This document shows, in pieces, positions 41,501-51,526 of a stretch of DNA of 64,000 bases. Each line of letters starts with the position of its first letter. Position 1 is the stretch's first letter. The stretch covers positions 39,959-103,958 of the forward strand of contig NZ_JACVXA010000008.1 in NCBI RefSeq assembly GCF_014903745.1, written 5' to 3'. This stretch comes from Mangrovicoccus algicola. Its GTDB lineage: Bacteria > Pseudomonadota > Alphaproteobacteria > Rhodobacterales > Rhodobacteraceae. The notes below the pieces were generated by a model. The model was not told the origin of the DNA. It ran no database searches and saw nothing but the letters and a program-made list of their open reading frames with translations. A program made the translations under genes and the position numbers.

Positions 41501-41920
41501 TTATGCCTCGACGGCTTCCTCGGCTTCGAGCCGTGCGCGGTCGGCGGCACCCTTGGCCTCGACATCGCGGTCGACGAACTCGATGATCGCCATCGGCGCC
41601 ATGTCGCCATAGCGGAAGCCCGCCTTCATGATGCGGACATAGCCGCCCTGACGGTCCTTGTAGCGCGGGCCGAGCACGTCGAAGAGCTTGGCGACCAGCG
41701 CGTCCTGCTTCAGGCGCGATGCGGCGTTGCGGCGCGCATGCAGGTCGCCGCGCTTGGCGAGGGTGACGAGCTTCTCGATCACCGGGCGCAGTTCCTTGGC
41801 CTTGGGCAGGGTCGTCTTGATCTGCTCGTGCTCGATCAGCGAGCCGGCCATGTTGGCGAAGAGCGCCTTGCGGTGCTCGTGGGTGCGGTTCAGGCGGCGG
41901 TATCCGCGGGCGTGACGCAT
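41501..41920 (-). CDS. rplQ: 50S ribosomal protein L17
   Basis: 139 residues. It begins [20 protein letters not shown] and includes [20 protein letters not shown] and [20 protein letters not shown], the conserved L17 core. The C-terminal [19 protein letters not shown] is an acidic extension. L17 lines the peptide exit region. It is the last gene of the rpsM-rpsK-rpoA-rplQ unit, 141 bp after rpoA. Confidence 0.96.
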   Translation of the reverse strand: MRHARGYRRLNRTHEHRKALFANMAGSLIEHEQIKTTLPKAKELRPVIEKLVTLAKRGDLHARRNAASRLKQDALVAKLFDVLGPRYKDRQGGYVRIMKAGFRYGDMAPMAIIEFVDRDVEAKGAADRARLEAEEAVEA

Positions 41921-42061
41921 GTGTCTATCCTTTCAGGTGCTTTGTCCGGCCCCCATGCGTGCGGGGACCTCCTTGGTGGGGCGGAATTGCCCATGCGGCC
42001 CGGATCGCCCGGAACCGCGAAGTTGCGCGGGCGGATACATCGATCCGCCCGGCGCGTCAAA

Positions 42062-43078
42062 TCAGAACTGGTCCTCGAATTTCTTCGCGAGGTCCTCGAT
42101 GTTGTCCGGCGGCCAGTCCTCGACATCCATGCCGAGATGCAGGCCCATGCCCGAAAGCACTTCCTTGATCTCGTTCAGCGACTTGCGGCCGAAGTTCGGG
42201 GTGCGCAGCATCTCGGCTTCGGTCTTCTGGATCAGGTCGCCGATATAGACGATGTTGTCGTTCTTCAGGCAGTTGGCCGAACGCACCGACAGTTCCAGCT
42301 CGTCGACCTTCTTCAGCAGAAGCGGGTTGAATTCCAGCCCGTCATCATCCGACTCGGCGCGCGCCGCTTCGGGTTCGTCGAAGTTGACGAAGATCTGCAG
42401 CTGGTCCTGCAGGATCCGCGCGGCGAAGGCCACGGCATCCTCGGGGGTCAGCGAGCCGTCGGTCTCGATCTTCATGGTCAGCTTGTCGTAATCCAGCACC
42501 TGGCCCTCGCGGGTGGGCTGCACGTCATACGACACCTTCTTGACCGGCGAGAAGATCGCGTCGATCGGGATCAGGCCGATGGGCGCGTCCTCGGGACGGT
42601 TCTTGTCCGCCGAGACATAGCCCTTGCCGGTATCGACGGTCATCTCCATGTAGAGATCGGCGCCGTCATCGAGATGGCAGATGATGTGATCGCGGTTCAG
42701 CACCTCGATCCCGGCGGATTCCGAGATCTCGCCGGCCGTCACGGCCCCCGGACCGCGGGCCTGGATGGTCAGGCGCTTGGGCCCTTCGACTTCCATCTTG
42801 ATCGCCACGCCCTTGAGGTTCAGGACGATGTCGGTGACATCCTCCCGGACGCCCGCGACGGACGAGAATTCGTGAAGGACGTTGTCGATCTGCACGCTGG
42901 TGATGGCGGCGCCCTGCAGCGAGGACATCAGCACGCGACGCAGCGCATTGCCCATGGTCAGACCGAAGCCGCGTTCCAGCGGCTCGGCGACGAGGGTCGC
43001 CTGACGCGTGGGATCGTTGCCCGGCTTCACGTCGAGCTGCATCGGCTTGATGAGCTCCTGCCAGTTTTTCTGGATCAT
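42062..43078 (-). CDS. rpoA: DNA-directed RNA polymerase alpha subunit
   Basis: 338 residues from ATG 43078 (start [20 protein letters not shown]). The N-terminal assembly domain contains [21 protein letters not shown]. The C-terminal domain (about 265-325) has [20 protein letters not shown] and [12 protein letters not shown], which contact UP elements and activators. Two copies scaffold the beta and beta' subunits encoded at 12.7-21.2 kb. Confidence 0.97.
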   Translation of the reverse strand: MIQKNWQELIKPMQLDVKPGNDPTRQATLVAEPLERGFGLTMGNALRRVLMSSLQGAAITSVQIDNVLHEFSSVAGVREDVTDIVLNLKGVAIKMEVEGPKRLTIQARGPGAVTAGEISESAGIEVLNRDHIICHLDDGADLYMEMTVDTGKGYVSADKNRPEDAPIGLIPIDAIFSPVKKVSYDVQPTREGQVLDYDKLTMKIETDGSLTPEDAVAFAARILQDQLQIFVNFDEPEAARAESDDDGLEFNPLLLKKVDELELSVRSANCLKNDNIVYIGDLIQKTEAEMLRTPNFGRKSLNEIKEVLSGMGLHLGMDVEDWPPDNIEDLAKKFEDQF

Positions 43079-43199
43079 GCCTCTTGGCCTCCATGCTCGC
43101 CGCCTGCCCCATGTCCGAAGGCCAGCGACACCCGAGGTTGTGAACGGATCGAACCGGCGGCGCATCGGGCACCGCCGGTTCGGGTCGTGTCGAAATCGC

Positions 43200-43595
43200 T
43201 CAGACGCGGCGGCGCTTGGGCGGGCGGCAGCCGTTATGCGCGATCGGCGTGACGTCGCGGATCGAGGTGATGTTGAACCCGACGGCCGCGAGGGCGCGCA
43301 GCGCGGATTCACGGCCCGAACCGGGGCCCTGCACTTCGACTTCCAGCGTCTTCACGCCGTGTTCCTGTGCCTTCTTGCCCGCGTCTTCGGCGGCCATCTG
43401 AGCGGCATAGGGGGTCGATTTGCGCGAGCCCTTGAAGCCCATCGTGCCGGCCGACGACCAGGAGATCGCGTTGCCCTGCACGTCGGAGATCAGGATCTTG
43501 GTGTTGTTGAACGACGAGTTCACATGAGCAACGCCTGCGGCGATGTTCTTGCGCTCTTTTTTCTTGCCGGAGTTGCGGCGGGTATCACGTGCCAT
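43200..43595 (-). CDS. rpsK: 30S ribosomal protein S11
   Basis: 131 residues. Conserved features are [40 protein letters not shown] and the C-terminal [21 protein letters not shown]11 forms the 30S platform with S6, S18 and S21 near the mRNA exit. It starts 15 bp after the rpsM stop and precedes rpoA by 121 bp. Confidence 0.97.
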   Translation of the reverse strand: MARDTRRNSGKKKERKNIAAGVAHVNSSFNNTKILISDVQGNAISWSSAGTMGFKGSRKSTPYAAQMAAEDAGKKAQEHGVKTLEVEVQGPGSGRESALRALAAVGFNITSIRDVTPIAHNGCRPPKRRRV

Positions 43596-43610
43596 ATCTG
43601 CGGTCTCCCC

Positions 43611-43979
43611 TTACTTCTTCTTGCCGGCGATCGGCTTCGCCGGGCCCTTGCGGGTGCGGGCGTTGGTATGGGTGCGCTGGCCGCGCACGGGGAGGTTGCG
43701 GCGATGGCGCAGGCCGCGGTAGCAGCCGAGATCCATCAGGCGCTTGACGTTCATCTGCACTTCGCGGCGCAGGTCGCCCTCGACGGTGAAGTTCGCGTCG
43801 ATATGCTCGCGGATGGCCAGAACTTCCTCGTCGGACAGTTCGTTGACGCGACGGGTCACGTCGATATTGACGGCTTCGCAGATCTGCTTGGCGACATGAT
43901 CGCCGATACCGTGGATATAGGTCAGCGCGATCGGAACGCGCTTGGCCGTGGGAATGTTGACGCCGGCGATACGTGCCAC
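43611..43979 (-). CDS. rpsM: 30S ribosomal protein S13
   Basis: 122 residues from GTG 43979, with AAAAGGA upstream. The family start [20 protein letters not shown] fixes the codon. The C-terminus contains [20 protein letters not shown] and a basic tail that contacts tRNA in the P site. It is the first gene of its transcription unit, behind a visible promoter. Confidence 0.97.
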   Translation of the reverse strand: MARIAGVNIPTAKRVPIALTYIHGIGDHVAKQICEAVNIDVTRRVNELSDEEVLAIREHIDANFTVEGDLRREVQMNVKRLMDLGCYRGLRHRRNLPVRGQRTHTNARTRKGPAKPIAGKKK

Positions 43980-44127
43980 GTGGTTTTTCCTTTTCGTTGC
44001 GGTTCCGTAGTTCCAGAACCTTTTTTCACAACGCAGACCCGCCAGGCGGCAGGCAGCGCGGCGATCATCGGCGAATCTCCGGGGCGCGGAACGCAACGGG
44101 ACAGCCGATTCTCAGTTGAGATGGCGT

Positions 44128-44156
44128 GAAGTATTGAGAATCCGTGCCGAGGTCAA
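44128..44156 (-). promoter_or_regulatory. Promoter of the rpsM-rpsK-rpoA-rplQ unit
   Basis: Minus-strand TTGACC and TACTTC are separated by exactly 17 bp, about 150 bp upstream of rpsM and just beyond the adk terminator. The gene-free stretch 43980-44298 is otherwise GC-rich leader. Confidence 0.55.
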
Positions 44157-44298
44157 GGGCGGATCCGGGGCCACCGCCAATGCGGATCGACCCGGACCGG
44201 CGGCCGAAGCGGCGCCAGTCTGCCCCGAGACTATCTCACAGAACGGCCGGGGGTGCAAATCGGGTTTTCGTGCGGCCCGTCCCCCGGCGCCTGCCCAA

Positions 44299-44321
44299 GA
44301 AAAAAGGGGCCCGAAGGCCCC
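44299..44321 (-). terminator. Terminator after adk
   Basis: On the minus strand GGGGCC-TTCG-GGCCCC (44321-44306) forms a 6-bp stem with a UUCG tetraloop, followed by TTTTTTCTT. It starts 22 bp after the adk stop and separates secY-adk from rpsM. Confidence 0.88.
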
Positions 44322-44343
44322 CTCCCTGCGCGTCTTGCCCGGC

Positions 44344-44925
44344 TCAGGCCGACACGGCCAGCGCATCCAGGATCGCCGCGGTGACATCGTCCATCGGCTG
44401 GTCGCCGTTGACGGTGCGCAGCTTGCCGGTGCCGCGGTAATACTCGACAAGCGGCGCGGTGTCCTTGTGATAGGTGGCCAGGCGCTTCTTCAGGGTGGCG
44501 GCATTGTCATCGGCGCGGGTGCCACCGGTTTCGGCGGCGCGCTTCTCGATCCGCCCGACCAGCAGCTCGTCCGGCACCTGCATCTCGATCACGGCATCCA
44601 GGGTCATGCCCTTCTCCGCCAGCAGCCCGTCCAGTGCCTCGGCCTGGGCCGAGGTCCGCGGGAAGCCGTCGAAGATCACGCCGCTGGACGCCTGGACATC
44701 CGGCTGCTCGAGACGTTCGGAGACGACGCCGATGACGATCTCGTCGGAGACCAGATCGCCCGCATCCATCACGGCCTTGGCCTTCAGCCCGATCTCGGTG
44801 CCCGCCTTCACGGCGGCGCGCAGCATGTCGCCGGTGGACAGCTGGACCATGCCCTGGCTGTCGATCAGCCGCTGCGCCTGCGTGCCCTTGCCCGCCCCGG
44901 GCGGTCCTAGGAGGATGATGTTCAT
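44344..44925 (-). CDS. adk: Adenylate kinase
   Basis: 193 residues, the short form without a large zinc LID. Motifs are the P-loop [25 protein letters not shown], the AMP-binding [15 protein letters not shown] and a shortened LID with [13 protein letters not shown]. It interconverts ATP, ADP and AMP. ATG overlaps the secY stop (ATGA). Its place after secY is the common bacterial arrangement. Confidence 0.96.
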   Translation of the reverse strand: MNIILLGPPGAGKGTQAQRLIDSQGMVQLSTGDMLRAAVKAGTEIGLKAKAVMDAGDLVSDEIVIGVVSERLEQPDVQASSGVIFDGFPRTSAQAEALDGLLAEKGMTLDAVIEMQVPDELLVGRIEKRAAETGGTRADDNAATLKKRLATYHKDTAPLVEYYRGTGKLRTVNGDQPMDDVTAAILDALAVSA

Positions 44926-46277
44926 TTGCGTCTCGTCCCTTTCTTGCTCCGCCTCTTCCCCCGGAGCTGTGACTTCTCGATCAGGCCTTCGTATTGATGC
45001 GCCAGAAGGTGCGACTGGACCTGCTGGATCGTGTCCATCGTAACGGAGACCACGATAAGGACGGAAGTGCCGCCGAAGTAGAAGGGAATGCTCAACTGCG
45101 ACCGCATGACTTCGGGAAGCAGGCAAACAAGAGCCAAATACGCGGAACCGAGGACAAGAAGTCGCACGACCACGTAGTCGAGATAGTCGGCGGTCCGCTT
45201 GCCCGGACGAATCCCGGGGATGAATCCCCCCTGATTCTTCAGGTTATCCGCCACATCTTCGGTCTTGAATGCCACATTCTGGGTGTAAAAGTAAGTGAAG
45301 AACACGATCATCGCTGTAAAAAACAGTAAATACAGCGGCTGGCCCGGCCCGAAATAGGCCAGGATCGTGGACATCACCGGCCCGGTATCCGACCCCGAAA
45401 AGGTCGCGAGCGTCGTCGGCAGCAGAAGCAGCGAGGAGGCGAAGATCGCGGGGATCACGCCGGCCGGGTTGACCTTGATCGGCAGGTGGCTGGATCCGCC
45501 GTCATACATCTTCATCCCGACCTGACGGCGCGGATACTGGATATGCACCTTGCGCAGCGCGCGTTCCATGAAGACGACGAAGCCGATCGTCACCAGGATC
45601 ATCGCGATCACGGCCAGGATCGTGCCGACCCCGACAGTGCCCGCGCGGCCCTGGGCGAAGAACTGTGCCAGCGCGGCGGGGATCTCGGCGATGATGCCGA
45701 CGAAGATGATCAGCGAGATGCCGTTGCCGATGCCGCGGGCGGTGATCTGTTCGCCCAGCCACATCAGGAACATCGTGCCGCCGACCAGCGTGATCATGCA
45801 GCCGATGCGGAAGAACCAGCCCGGATCATGGGCAAGCCCGCCGGATTCGATCGACATGGCAAGGCCGTAGGACTGCACCAGCGCCAGCGCCACGGTACCG
45901 TAGCGGGTATACTGGTTCAGCTTCTTGCGGCCTGCCTCGCCTTCCTTCTTGAGGTTCTGCAGCGGTTCCCACATCGCGCCCATCAGCTGGACGATGATCG
46001 AGGCCGAGATATAGGGCATGATGCCAAGCGCGAAGATGCCCATGCGGCTGATCGCGCCGCCGGTGAACATGTTCAGCACGCCGCCGATGCCGGTCGTGGC
46101 CTGCTCCATGAAGGCCCGGAGCTCGCCGCCGTCGATGCCCGGCACCGGGATATAGGTCCCCAGGCGGTAGACGATCAGGAGACCGATGGTGAATAGGATC
46201 CGCTGGCGCAGCTCGGTGGCCTTGCCGAAAGCCCCCCAGCTGAGATTCTGCGCCATCTGTTCCGCTGCTGAAGCCAT
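44922..46277 (-). CDS. secY: Protein translocase subunit SecY
   Basis: 451 residues with ten predicted membrane helices. The first follows a short cytoplasmic start ([21 protein letters not shown]) with a plug region rich in Gly. Conserved segments include [24 protein letters not shown] TM8-9 cytosolic loop with [12 protein letters not shown], and a Lys/Arg-rich tail ([17 protein letters not shown]). It forms the channel with SecE encoded at 8954. rplO lies 104 bp upstream. Confidence 0.97.
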   Translation of the reverse strand: MASAAEQMAQNLSWGAFGKATELRQRILFTIGLLIVYRLGTYIPVPGIDGGELRAFMEQATTGIGGVLNMFTGGAISRMGIFALGIMPYISASIIVQLMGAMWEPLQNLKKEGEAGRKKLNQYTRYGTVALALVQSYGLAMSIESGGLAHDPGWFFRIGCMITLVGGTMFLMWLGEQITARGIGNGISLIIFVGIIAEIPAALAQFFAQGRAGTVGVGTILAVIAMILVTIGFVVFMERALRKVHIQYPRRQVGMKMYDGGSSHLPIKVNPAGVIPAIFASSLLLLPTTLATFSGSDTGPVMSTILAYFGPGQPLYLLFFTAMIVFFTYFYTQNVAFKTEDVADNLKNQGGFIPGIRPGKRTADYLDYVVVRLLVLGSAYLALVCLLPEVMRSQLSIPFYFGGTSVLIVVSVTMDTIQQVQSHLLAHQYEGLIEKSQLRGKRRSKKGTRRK

Positions 46278-46354
46278 TGCGCCTCTCTTGATAACGACAG
46301 CGCCGCCAAACCGGTTTCCGGTCGGCGGCGCTTGGAAAACCTGTGGAAGTAGTA

Positions 46355-46372
46355 AGCGGGGCTGCCCCCGCT
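46355..46372 (-). other. Hairpin in the rplO-secY spacer
   Basis: A 7-bp stem (46355-46361 with 46366-46372, four-base loop) lies just after the rplO stop with no T-run. It may tune secY expression or mRNA decay. Confidence 0.35.
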
Positions 46373-46381
46373 CACAAGCGA

Positions 46382-46903
46382 TTAAGCTTCTGCCGCAGGG
46401 GCCGCAGGGGCGCTGACGGTCACGGAACCGCCGGCTTTCTCGATCAGCTCTTTCGCCGAGGCGGAAACCGCGGTGACCTGCAGGTCGATCTTCTGGGCGA
46501 ACTCGGTCTCGGTCAGGGTGCCCTGCTCGTCGACGGTGCCGGCCAGCTTGCCCAGCACGCGGATGCCGTCCAGCTTGCGGCGCACCAGGCCCGATGCGAC
46601 CAGGACGTCCTCGGTCACCGGCTGCGCGGTATCGATCTTGCCGGCCTCGATGAATTTCTGCAGCACGCCCAGGTTGACGACGGCATAGGATTTCCGGTTC
46701 GGCTTGTTGAAGCCGCGCTTCGGCAGGCGCATGTAAAGCGGCATCTGGCCGCCTTCATAGGCGTTGATCGAAACGCCCGAGCGGGATTTCTGACCCTTGA
46801 TACCACGGCCGGCGGTCTTGCCCTTGCCCGAGCCGGGGCCGCGTGCGACGCGTTTCGCCTTGCGGGCTGCGCCGGGATTGTCGCGAAGTTCGTGCAGTTT
46901 CAT
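46382..46903 (-). CDS. rplO: 50S ribosomal protein L15
   Basis: 173 residues. The N-terminus ([20 protein letters not shown], then [34 protein letters not shown]) is the conserved rRNA-threading extension. The C-terminal domain ends in an Ala/Pro-rich tail ([10 protein letters not shown]). It has its own promoter and is followed by secY-adk. rpmD, its normal upstream neighbour, is 2.8 kb away. Confidence 0.96.
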   Translation of the reverse strand: MKLHELRDNPGAARKAKRVARGPGSGKGKTAGRGIKGQKSRSGVSINAYEGGQMPLYMRLPKRGFNKPNRKSYAVVNLGVLQKFIEAGKIDTAQPVTEDVLVASGLVRRKLDGIRVLGKLAGTVDEQGTLTETEFAQKIDLQVTAVSASAKELIEKAGGSVTVSAPAAPAAEA

Positions 46904-46997
46904 GTCGCTTCTCCTTGCCGGATGTGACCCCTGAAGCGGATGGGCCAGCCACGGCTTTTCTTGATTATGGATTCGGATCCCTCGGGACCACCGCGCG

Positions 46998-47026
46998 CGT
47001 ATAGTCCCCTATCCCGAACGGATCAA
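46998..47026 (-). promoter_or_regulatory. Promoter of the rplO-secY-adk unit
   Basis: Minus-strand TTGATC and TATACG are separated by exactly 17 bp, 95 bp upstream of the rplO ATG. This close match to sigma70 consensus shows that the second half of the spc cluster is transcribed independently. Confidence 0.7.
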
Positions 47027-47038
47027 GGCGATTCCGGC

Positions 47039-47722
47039 TCAGCGCAGCCGACCGTAAAGCGGACAGCCCAGCGTCACCTGCAGCGCGGCGACAAGTTCCT
47101 CGGTGGTTTCGGCCGGGACATAGCTGCCGCCGGTCTGGTCGGCCAGGCAGCGGGCGGTCGACATGGACTCCGTCCCGGGCGCATCGCCGTCGCGCGGGAA
47201 TCTCTCGCCGCGCACCTTGTAGCCGATCACATGCACACGCAGCCCCGGATGCGCCGCGGCCAGGTATGCGCCCAGCTCGCAGGGCGCCCCGCCGCAGGTC
47301 TCCTTTCCATCCGTCACCAGTACGACATCCCCCGCCCCGCCGCCTTCCGCCAGAAGCGCGGCGGCCCGGCGGACGGCCTCCGTCAGGGGTGTTTCGCCAT
47401 CCGGCTGCAGCGCCTCCACCGCCTCGATCACCGGTCGCGCGGCGTCCGGGATCGGCGGAAAGCGCAGTTCGATATTCTCGCAGGTGGCGCCGGGACCGGG
47501 GCCGTAGATCATCAGCCCGATCCGCCGCAACCCGTCGAGCCGGGGCATGACCGTCCTCACCGCGCGACGGGCTTCGTGGATCCGCGGTTCGGCCAGCTGG
47601 TTGAACCCCATTTCCGACATGGAGCCCGAGCCGTCGAAAACGACCATGGCATCCCGGCTGCAATCCTGGGCGGCAAGGGCGGTGGGCAAGATCAGGGCTA
47701 GAGCCGTCAATAGCGCGCGCAT
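47039..47722 (-). CDS. Secreted von Willebrand factor A (VWA) domain protein
   Basis: 227 residues with a signal peptide (MRALLTALALILPTALAAQ). The mature part opens CSRDAMVVFDGSGSMSEMGF, giving a DGSGS MIDAS metal site, followed by TPLTEAVRRAA and VVLVTDGKETCGG. Six Cys residues could form periplasmic disulfides. VWA domains mediate metal-dependent protein binding; the partner is unknown. It is leftward and ends 136 bp before rplO, whose promoter is in the gap. It is divergent from the GNAT gene. Confidence 0.85.
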   Translation of the reverse strand: MRALLTALALILPTALAAQDCSRDAMVVFDGSGSMSEMGFNQLAEPRIHEARRAVRTVMPRLDGLRRIGLMIYGPGPGATCENIELRFPPIPDAARPVIEAVEALQPDGETPLTEAVRRAAALLAEGGGAGDVVLVTDGKETCGGAPCELGAYLAAAHPGLRVHVIGYKVRGERFPRDGDAPGTESMSTARCLADQTGGSYVPAETTEELVAALQVTLGCPLYGRLR

Positions 47723-47862
47723 CCCGCATTCTTGCGCCCGGCATAACGCAGGGGCAAGTGCGGGCTTCCGGCAATCGGCCCGAAGGGCGCGTCGGTGCCG
47801 AAACTTCCGGCAGCCGCCCTCCTGCGCTAGGATCGTGCCATGCCCTGTCGAGGTTATGCCCC

Positions 47863-48390
47863 ATGACCCTTCCCGAACCGCGCGAAATCCGCGCGCATGA
47901 CGGCACGCCCTACCGGCTGCGGCCGATCCGGCCCGGGGATGCCCCTTCGCTGATCCGGGTTTTCGACGCGATGCCGGCCCGGAGCCGGTGGTTCCGCTTC
48001 CTGCGTCCGCTGCCGCATCTGCCGCCGGACATGGCCGCCCGATGGTGCAGCCCGGATCCGCGGCGCGAGGTCTGCCTGGTGGTGGAAGGGCGGGACGCGC
48101 TGGAAGGGGATATCCTCGGCGGCGCGCGGGTGGCGGAGCTGGCGGCCGGCGGCATCGCGGAATTTGCCGTCTCGATGCGCCCGGAGGCCGAGGGGATGGG
48201 CCTGGCCCGGCAGGCAACGGAAGCGGTGATCGAGGTCGCGCGCGCCCGCGGCGCGGCGGGCATCCGGGGCTGCATCGCGGCCGAGAACAGCTGGATGCTG
48301 GGGCTGGCGCGGCGGCTGGACATGACCGTCACGCCCGATGCCGAGGATCACGCGCTGAGGGTCGCGCGGCTGGATTTCGCCTCCGGCTGA
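47863..48390 (+). CDS. GNAT-family N-acetyltransferase
   Basis: 175 residues. The start YRLRPIRPGDAPSLIRVFDAMPARSRWFRF and the acetyl-CoA loop AEGMGLARQATEAVIEVARA, followed by CIAAENSWMLGLARRL, are GNAT hallmarks like those of the acetyltransferase domain in protein-acetylating Pat enzymes. Substrate unknown. It is the only rightward gene within the ribosomal cluster. The ribosome-binding site before ATG 47863 is weak. Confidence 0.8.
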   Translation: MTLPEPREIRAHDGTPYRLRPIRPGDAPSLIRVFDAMPARSRWFRFLRPLPHLPPDMAARWCSPDPRREVCLVVEGRDALEGDILGGARVAELAAGGIAEFAVSMRPEAEGMGLARQATEAVIEVARARGAAGIRGCIAAENSWMLGLARRLDMTVTPDAEDHALRVARLDFASG

Positions 48391-48402
48391 CCCGGCGGGC
48401 GG

Positions 48403-48711
48403 TCAGGGCTTGCGCAGGCGGCGGCTGTTGGCGCGGGTGCTCGCCTCGATCGGGCGGATCGCGGCCAGCATCGCCTCGGCCGTGCCCTTGCTGCCCGCCG
48501 CGGCGCGGCTGGCCATCTCGAATGACTTGGCGAAGGCGGCGGGCTTTTCCAGCACCATGCGGGCCGCCTCTTCGGACTTCATCGTGCCGAGCGCCATCTG
48601 GAGCATGCGCTTCTGCACCACCTCGCCTGCCGACAGTATCATCCGCCCGTAGGCCAGGTTGACCTGCTGCCAGGTCTCGACCGCCCTGAACGCCGTCTTC
48701 ATGTCATACAT
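48403..48711 (-). CDS. Small helical protein, phasin-like (102 aa)
   Basis: The product is almost wholly helical (YDMKTAFRAVETWQQVNLAYGRMIL, then VVQKRMLQMALGTMKSEEAARMVLEKPAAFAKSFEMA) with a basic C-terminus. This resembles short phasins that coat polyhydroxyalkanoate granules or related conserved proteins of Rhodobacteraceae. No catalytic site. It converges with the GNAT gene (12 bp between stops). Confidence 0.55.
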   Translation of the reverse strand: MYDMKTAFRAVETWQQVNLAYGRMILSAGEVVQKRMLQMALGTMKSEEAARMVLEKPAAFAKSFEMASRAAAGSKGTAEAMLAAIRPIEASTRANSRRLRKP

Positions 48712-48784
48712 GTTCTGCTCGCCTCGTGATCAGGAACCAAGGATAGCCCCCGCCCCGGGCCGGGGAAAGGCCGAATGCACGCCC

Positions 48785-49558
48785 TCACGCCGCATGCCGG
48801 GCCTCGGCCGCATCGGCGATGGCCTCCACGGTCGACGCGATCAGCACGCGCCGCTGGTCGAGCCGGGAAAAGTCGTGATCCCCCAGCGGGTAGAGCCGCC
48901 GCAGCGCCTGGGGCATCGCCATCAGGTACAATTCGCTGACCGGCACGGGCACGATGGCGTCCTCGCTGCCGTGATGCAGGCTGACGGGACAGGTGATCCG
49001 GTTCAGCCCGGCCAGCATGTCCAGCCCCTGCCCCGCGGCGCGGAACCCGCCGCCAAGCCCCTGGCCCCGGAAATCGGTGGGGCCCGTCCCGGCCAGGGGC
49101 ACGCCCTCGACATGCCCGTCGCGCAGGGTCTCTGCGATATTGCCCGCCGGCGCCCAGAGATGAAGGCTGGCCACATCGCCCGGCCTCCGGGCCGCCAGGA
49201 CGGCCAGCTCCGCGGCGCCCAGACCGTGCCCGACCATGTGGACCGGGACGCGCGCCGGGCCCGGACCCTGGGCATAGTCGAGCATGGCGGAGAGCTGGTC
49301 GATTTCGTCGGGGATCGCGGCCTCGGCCAGATCGCCGTCGCTCTCGCCGTGCCCGGCCCGGTCGAAGGCCAGAACGGCAAACCCCTCGGCCTGAAGCGCG
49401 CGCGCCAGATCCACCAGGAGGCGGCTGGGTTCGGTGCGGCTGCGGGCGAGGCCATGGGCCAGCATCACGGTGCCGCGCAGGCTGCGTTCGGGGGCGTGGA
49501 AGGCGCCGCGCAGGACACGGCCGTCATGGGAAAGGTCGATCTGTCGAAGGGAAGGCAC
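48785..49558 (-). CDS. Alpha/beta-hydrolase
   Basis: 257 residues from GTG 49558, with AGGAG 7 nt upstream; no ATG is available. The fold shows VMLAHGLARSRTEPSRLL, FDRAGHGESDG, a nucleophile elbow written GHGLGAAE (Gly replaces the usual Ser in G-x-S-x-G), and a C-terminal LGDHDFS holding the His. The missing Ser nucleophile makes ordinary esterase chemistry doubtful. Substrate unknown. It lies between rpmD and rplO but behind the rpmD terminator. Confidence 0.7.
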   Translation of the reverse strand: MPSLRQIDLSHDGRVLRGAFHAPERSLRGTVMLAHGLARSRTEPSRLLVDLARALQAEGFAVLAFDRAGHGESDGDLAEAAIPDEIDQLSAMLDYAQGPGPARVPVHMVGHGLGAAELAVLAARRPGDVASLHLWAPAGNIAETLRDGHVEGVPLAGTGPTDFRGQGLGGGFRAAGQGLDMLAGLNRITCPVSLHHGSEDAIVPVPVSELYLMAMPQALRRLYPLGDHDFSRLDQRRVLIASTVEAIADAAEARHAA

Positions 49559-49650
49559 GGGCAAACTCCTGTTCAGATGCCTGCAAACGCGGCCGCATCG
49601 CCAGGTGTTCCGCCACAGCCCATCACGACAGGCGGAACGGCGCCGAAACG

Positions 49651-49679
49651 CGAAACGCCCCGGCCAGGGACCGGGGCGT
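49651..49679 (-). terminator. Terminator-like hairpin after rpmD
   Basis: On the minus strand a perfect 9-bp stem (49679-49671 with 49663-49655, seven-base loop) follows rpmD by 26 bp and is trailed by TTCGCGTTTC. The T-run is weak, but it marks the end of the rpmC-to-rpmD unit. Confidence 0.6.
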
Positions 49680-49704
49680 CGCAGGATCAGGTCGGAAGGA
49701 CGGC

Positions 49705-49893
49705 TCAGCCGCGCTCTTCGACGATCTCGACCAGATGCGGGATCTTGTTGATCATGCCGCGCACGGAGGGGGTGTCCTCCAGTTCGCGGGTCTTGTGCAT
49801 CTTGTTGAGGCCCAGGCCGATCAGCGTCTTGCGCTGGACTTCCGGGCGGCGGATCGGAGAGCCGATCTGCTTGACAACGATGGTTTTCGCCAT
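49705..49893 (-). CDS. rpmD: 50S ribosomal protein L30
   Basis: 62 residues. [40 protein letters not shown] and [17 protein letters not shown] cover the whole short L30 fold. It follows rpsE by 11 bp and closes this ribosomal unit. rplO, normally next, is displaced. Confidence 0.96.
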   Translation of the reverse strand: MAKTIVVKQIGSPIRRPEVQRKTLIGLGLNKMHKTRELEDTPSVRGMINKIPHLVEIVEERG

Positions 49894-49904
49894 GGGTCCG
49901 CTCC

Positions 49905-50465
49905 TTATGCGTCAGCCGTTTCGGCCGCCGCGTCGTCCTTCTTGGGAAGGATGTCGGCAACCTTCTTGCCGCGACGCTGTGCAACCTGCCGCGGGCTCGT
50001 CTCGCGGCCGAGGCCGTTCAGCGTGGCGCGGATCATGTTGTAGGGGTTCTGCGACCCGGTCGACTTGGCGACGACATCCGCGATGCCCAGCATCTCGAAC
50101 ACGGCGCGCATCGGACCGCCGGCGATGATGCCGGTCCCGTGCGGGGCGGTACGCATCACGACGCGGCCCGCGCCATGGCGGCCCTCGATGTCGTGGTGCA
50201 GCGTCCGGCCTTCCTTCAGCGGCACGCGGATCATCTGGCGCTTCGCCTGCTCGGTGGCCTTGCGGATGGCCTCGGGGACCTCCTTCGCCTTGCCCTTGCC
50301 GAAGCCGACGCGGCCCTTCTGGTCACCGACGACCACGAGCGCCGCGAAGCCGAAGCGCTTGCCGCCCTTGACGGTCTTGGAGACGCGGTTGATCGCGACC
50401 AGGCGATCTGCGAATTCCGGGTTCTCGTCGCGGTCGCGGCCCCGGCGGTTATCACGTTCTGCCAT
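49905..50465 (-). CDS. rpsE: 30S ribosomal protein S5
   Basis: 186 residues. The N-terminal dsRBD-like domain includes [20 protein letters not shown] and [20 protein letters not shown]. The C-terminal domain contains [20 protein letters not shown] and [16 protein letters not shown]5 influences decoding accuracy. It is 146 bp downstream of rplR. Confidence 0.97.
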   Translation of the reverse strand: MAERDNRRGRDRDENPEFADRLVAINRVSKTVKGGKRFGFAALVVVGDQKGRVGFGKGKAKEVPEAIRKATEQAKRQMIRVPLKEGRTLHHDIEGRHGAGRVVMRTAPHGTGIIAGGPMRAVFEMLGIADVVAKSTGSQNPYNMIRATLNGLGRETSPRQVAQRRGKKVADILPKKDDAAAETADA

Positions 50466-50548
50466 GTGGCATTTCCTTTTCTCAGGCGCAGGGCGCCGTC
50501 ATTGTCCAACCCAGGTGAGAGGGACATTGCCCTACTCCCGGATCATCG

Positions 50549-50570
50549 AGGCAGCGCCGTGGCGCTGCCT
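50549..50570 (-). other. Inverted repeat in the rplR-rpsE spacer
   Basis: A perfect 10-bp inverted repeat (50549-50558 with 50561-50570) with a two-base centre lies in the unusually long (146 bp) spacer upstream of rpsE. No T-run; possible processing hairpin. Confidence 0.35.
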
Positions 50571-50611
50571 GCAAAGGTCTCGAGCGAAAGCAGGCCCCGA
50601 AGGGCCCGCGA

Positions 50612-50971
50612 TCAGAACTTCAGACCGCCTTCACGCGCGGCGTCGGCCAGGGCCTTCACCTTGCCGTGGAAGAGGAAGGCGCCACGATCGAAGTAGCATT
50701 CCTCCACGCCCTTCGCCTTGGCCCGCTCTGCGATGAGGGCGCCGACCTTGGCTGCGGCTTCGACGTTGTTCTTGCCTGCCAGGCCCAGATCCTTCTCGAG
50801 GGTGGACGCGGAGGCCAGGGTCACGCCCTGCACATCGTCGATCAGCTGGACGCTGATGTTCTTGTTCGAGCGGAACACCGACAGGCGCGCACGCCCGTTC
50901 GCCATTTTCCGCAGCTTGTTCCGAACGCGCAGACGGCGCTTCAGGAACAGTTCCCGTTTGCTGTTGGCCAT
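50612..50971 (-). CDS. rplR: 50S ribosomal protein L18
   Basis: 119 residues. The basic start ([20 protein letters not shown]) and the 5S-rRNA-binding core ([20 protein letters not shown], ending [20 protein letters not shown]) are those of L18. It is 11 bp after rplF. Confidence 0.97.
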   Translation of the reverse strand: MANSKRELFLKRRLRVRNKLRKMANGRARLSVFRSNKNISVQLIDDVQGVTLASASTLEKDLGLAGKNNVEAAAKVGALIAERAKAKGVEECYFDRGAFLFHGKVKALADAAREGGLKF

Positions 50972-50982
50972 GTTGCCCGTCC

Positions 50983-51516
50983 TTACTTCTTCTTACCTTC
51001 CTTACGGAAGATGAACTCGCCCTTGTAGCGGATCCCCTTGCCCTTGTAGGGCTCGGGTCCACGCCACTCGCGGATGTTGGCGGCAACCTGGCCAACCAGC
51101 TGCTGGTCGGTGCCCTCGACGACGATCTCAGTCTGTTTCGGACAGGTCACGGTGATGCCTGCCGGAACGTCGAAATTGACGTCATGCGAATAACCCAGAG
51201 CCAGCTTCAGCGTCGTGCCCTGCATCTGGGCGCGGTAACCCACGCCCTGGATTTCCAGCTCTTTCTTGAAGCCGTCGGTCACGCCGGTGACGAGGTTCGC
51301 CACCATCGTGCGGGTCAGGCCCCACTGCTGGCGGGCAACCTTGGTCTTGCCGACCGGGGTCACCGTCAGGGCACCATCCTCGAGGGACAGGCTGACATGG
51401 TCGGTGGCGGTGAAGGAGCGGGTCCCTTTCGGGCCCTTCACTTCGACCGTCTGGCCCTTGATCTCTGCGGTCACACCCGAAGGAAGGGCGACCGGTTTCT
51501 TGCCGATACGAGACAT
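50983..51516 (-). CDS. rplF: 50S ribosomal protein L6
   Basis: 177 residues from ATG 51516 (AAGGAGGGCAG upstream). [20 protein letters not shown] opens the first repeat. The second carries [20 protein letters not shown] and ends [16 protein letters not shown]. It sits near the sarcin-ricin loop and factor-binding site. A longer frame to 51582 was rejected because it would overlap rpsH. Confidence 0.97.
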   Translation of the reverse strand: MSRIGKKPVALPSGVTAEIKGQTVEVKGPKGTRSFTATDHVSLSLEDGALTVTPVGKTKVARQQWGLTRTMVANLVTGVTDGFKKELEIQGVGYRAQMQGTTLKLALGYSHDVNFDVPAGITVTCPKQTEIVVEGTDQQLVGQVAANIREWRGPEPYKGKGIRYKGEFIFRKEGKKK

Positions 51517-51526
51517 TCTGCCCTCC

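Noticed and set aside
39968..43252. 1094-codon plus-strand frame across rarA, rplQ and rpoA
   Set aside because: Antisense shadow of three conserved genes.
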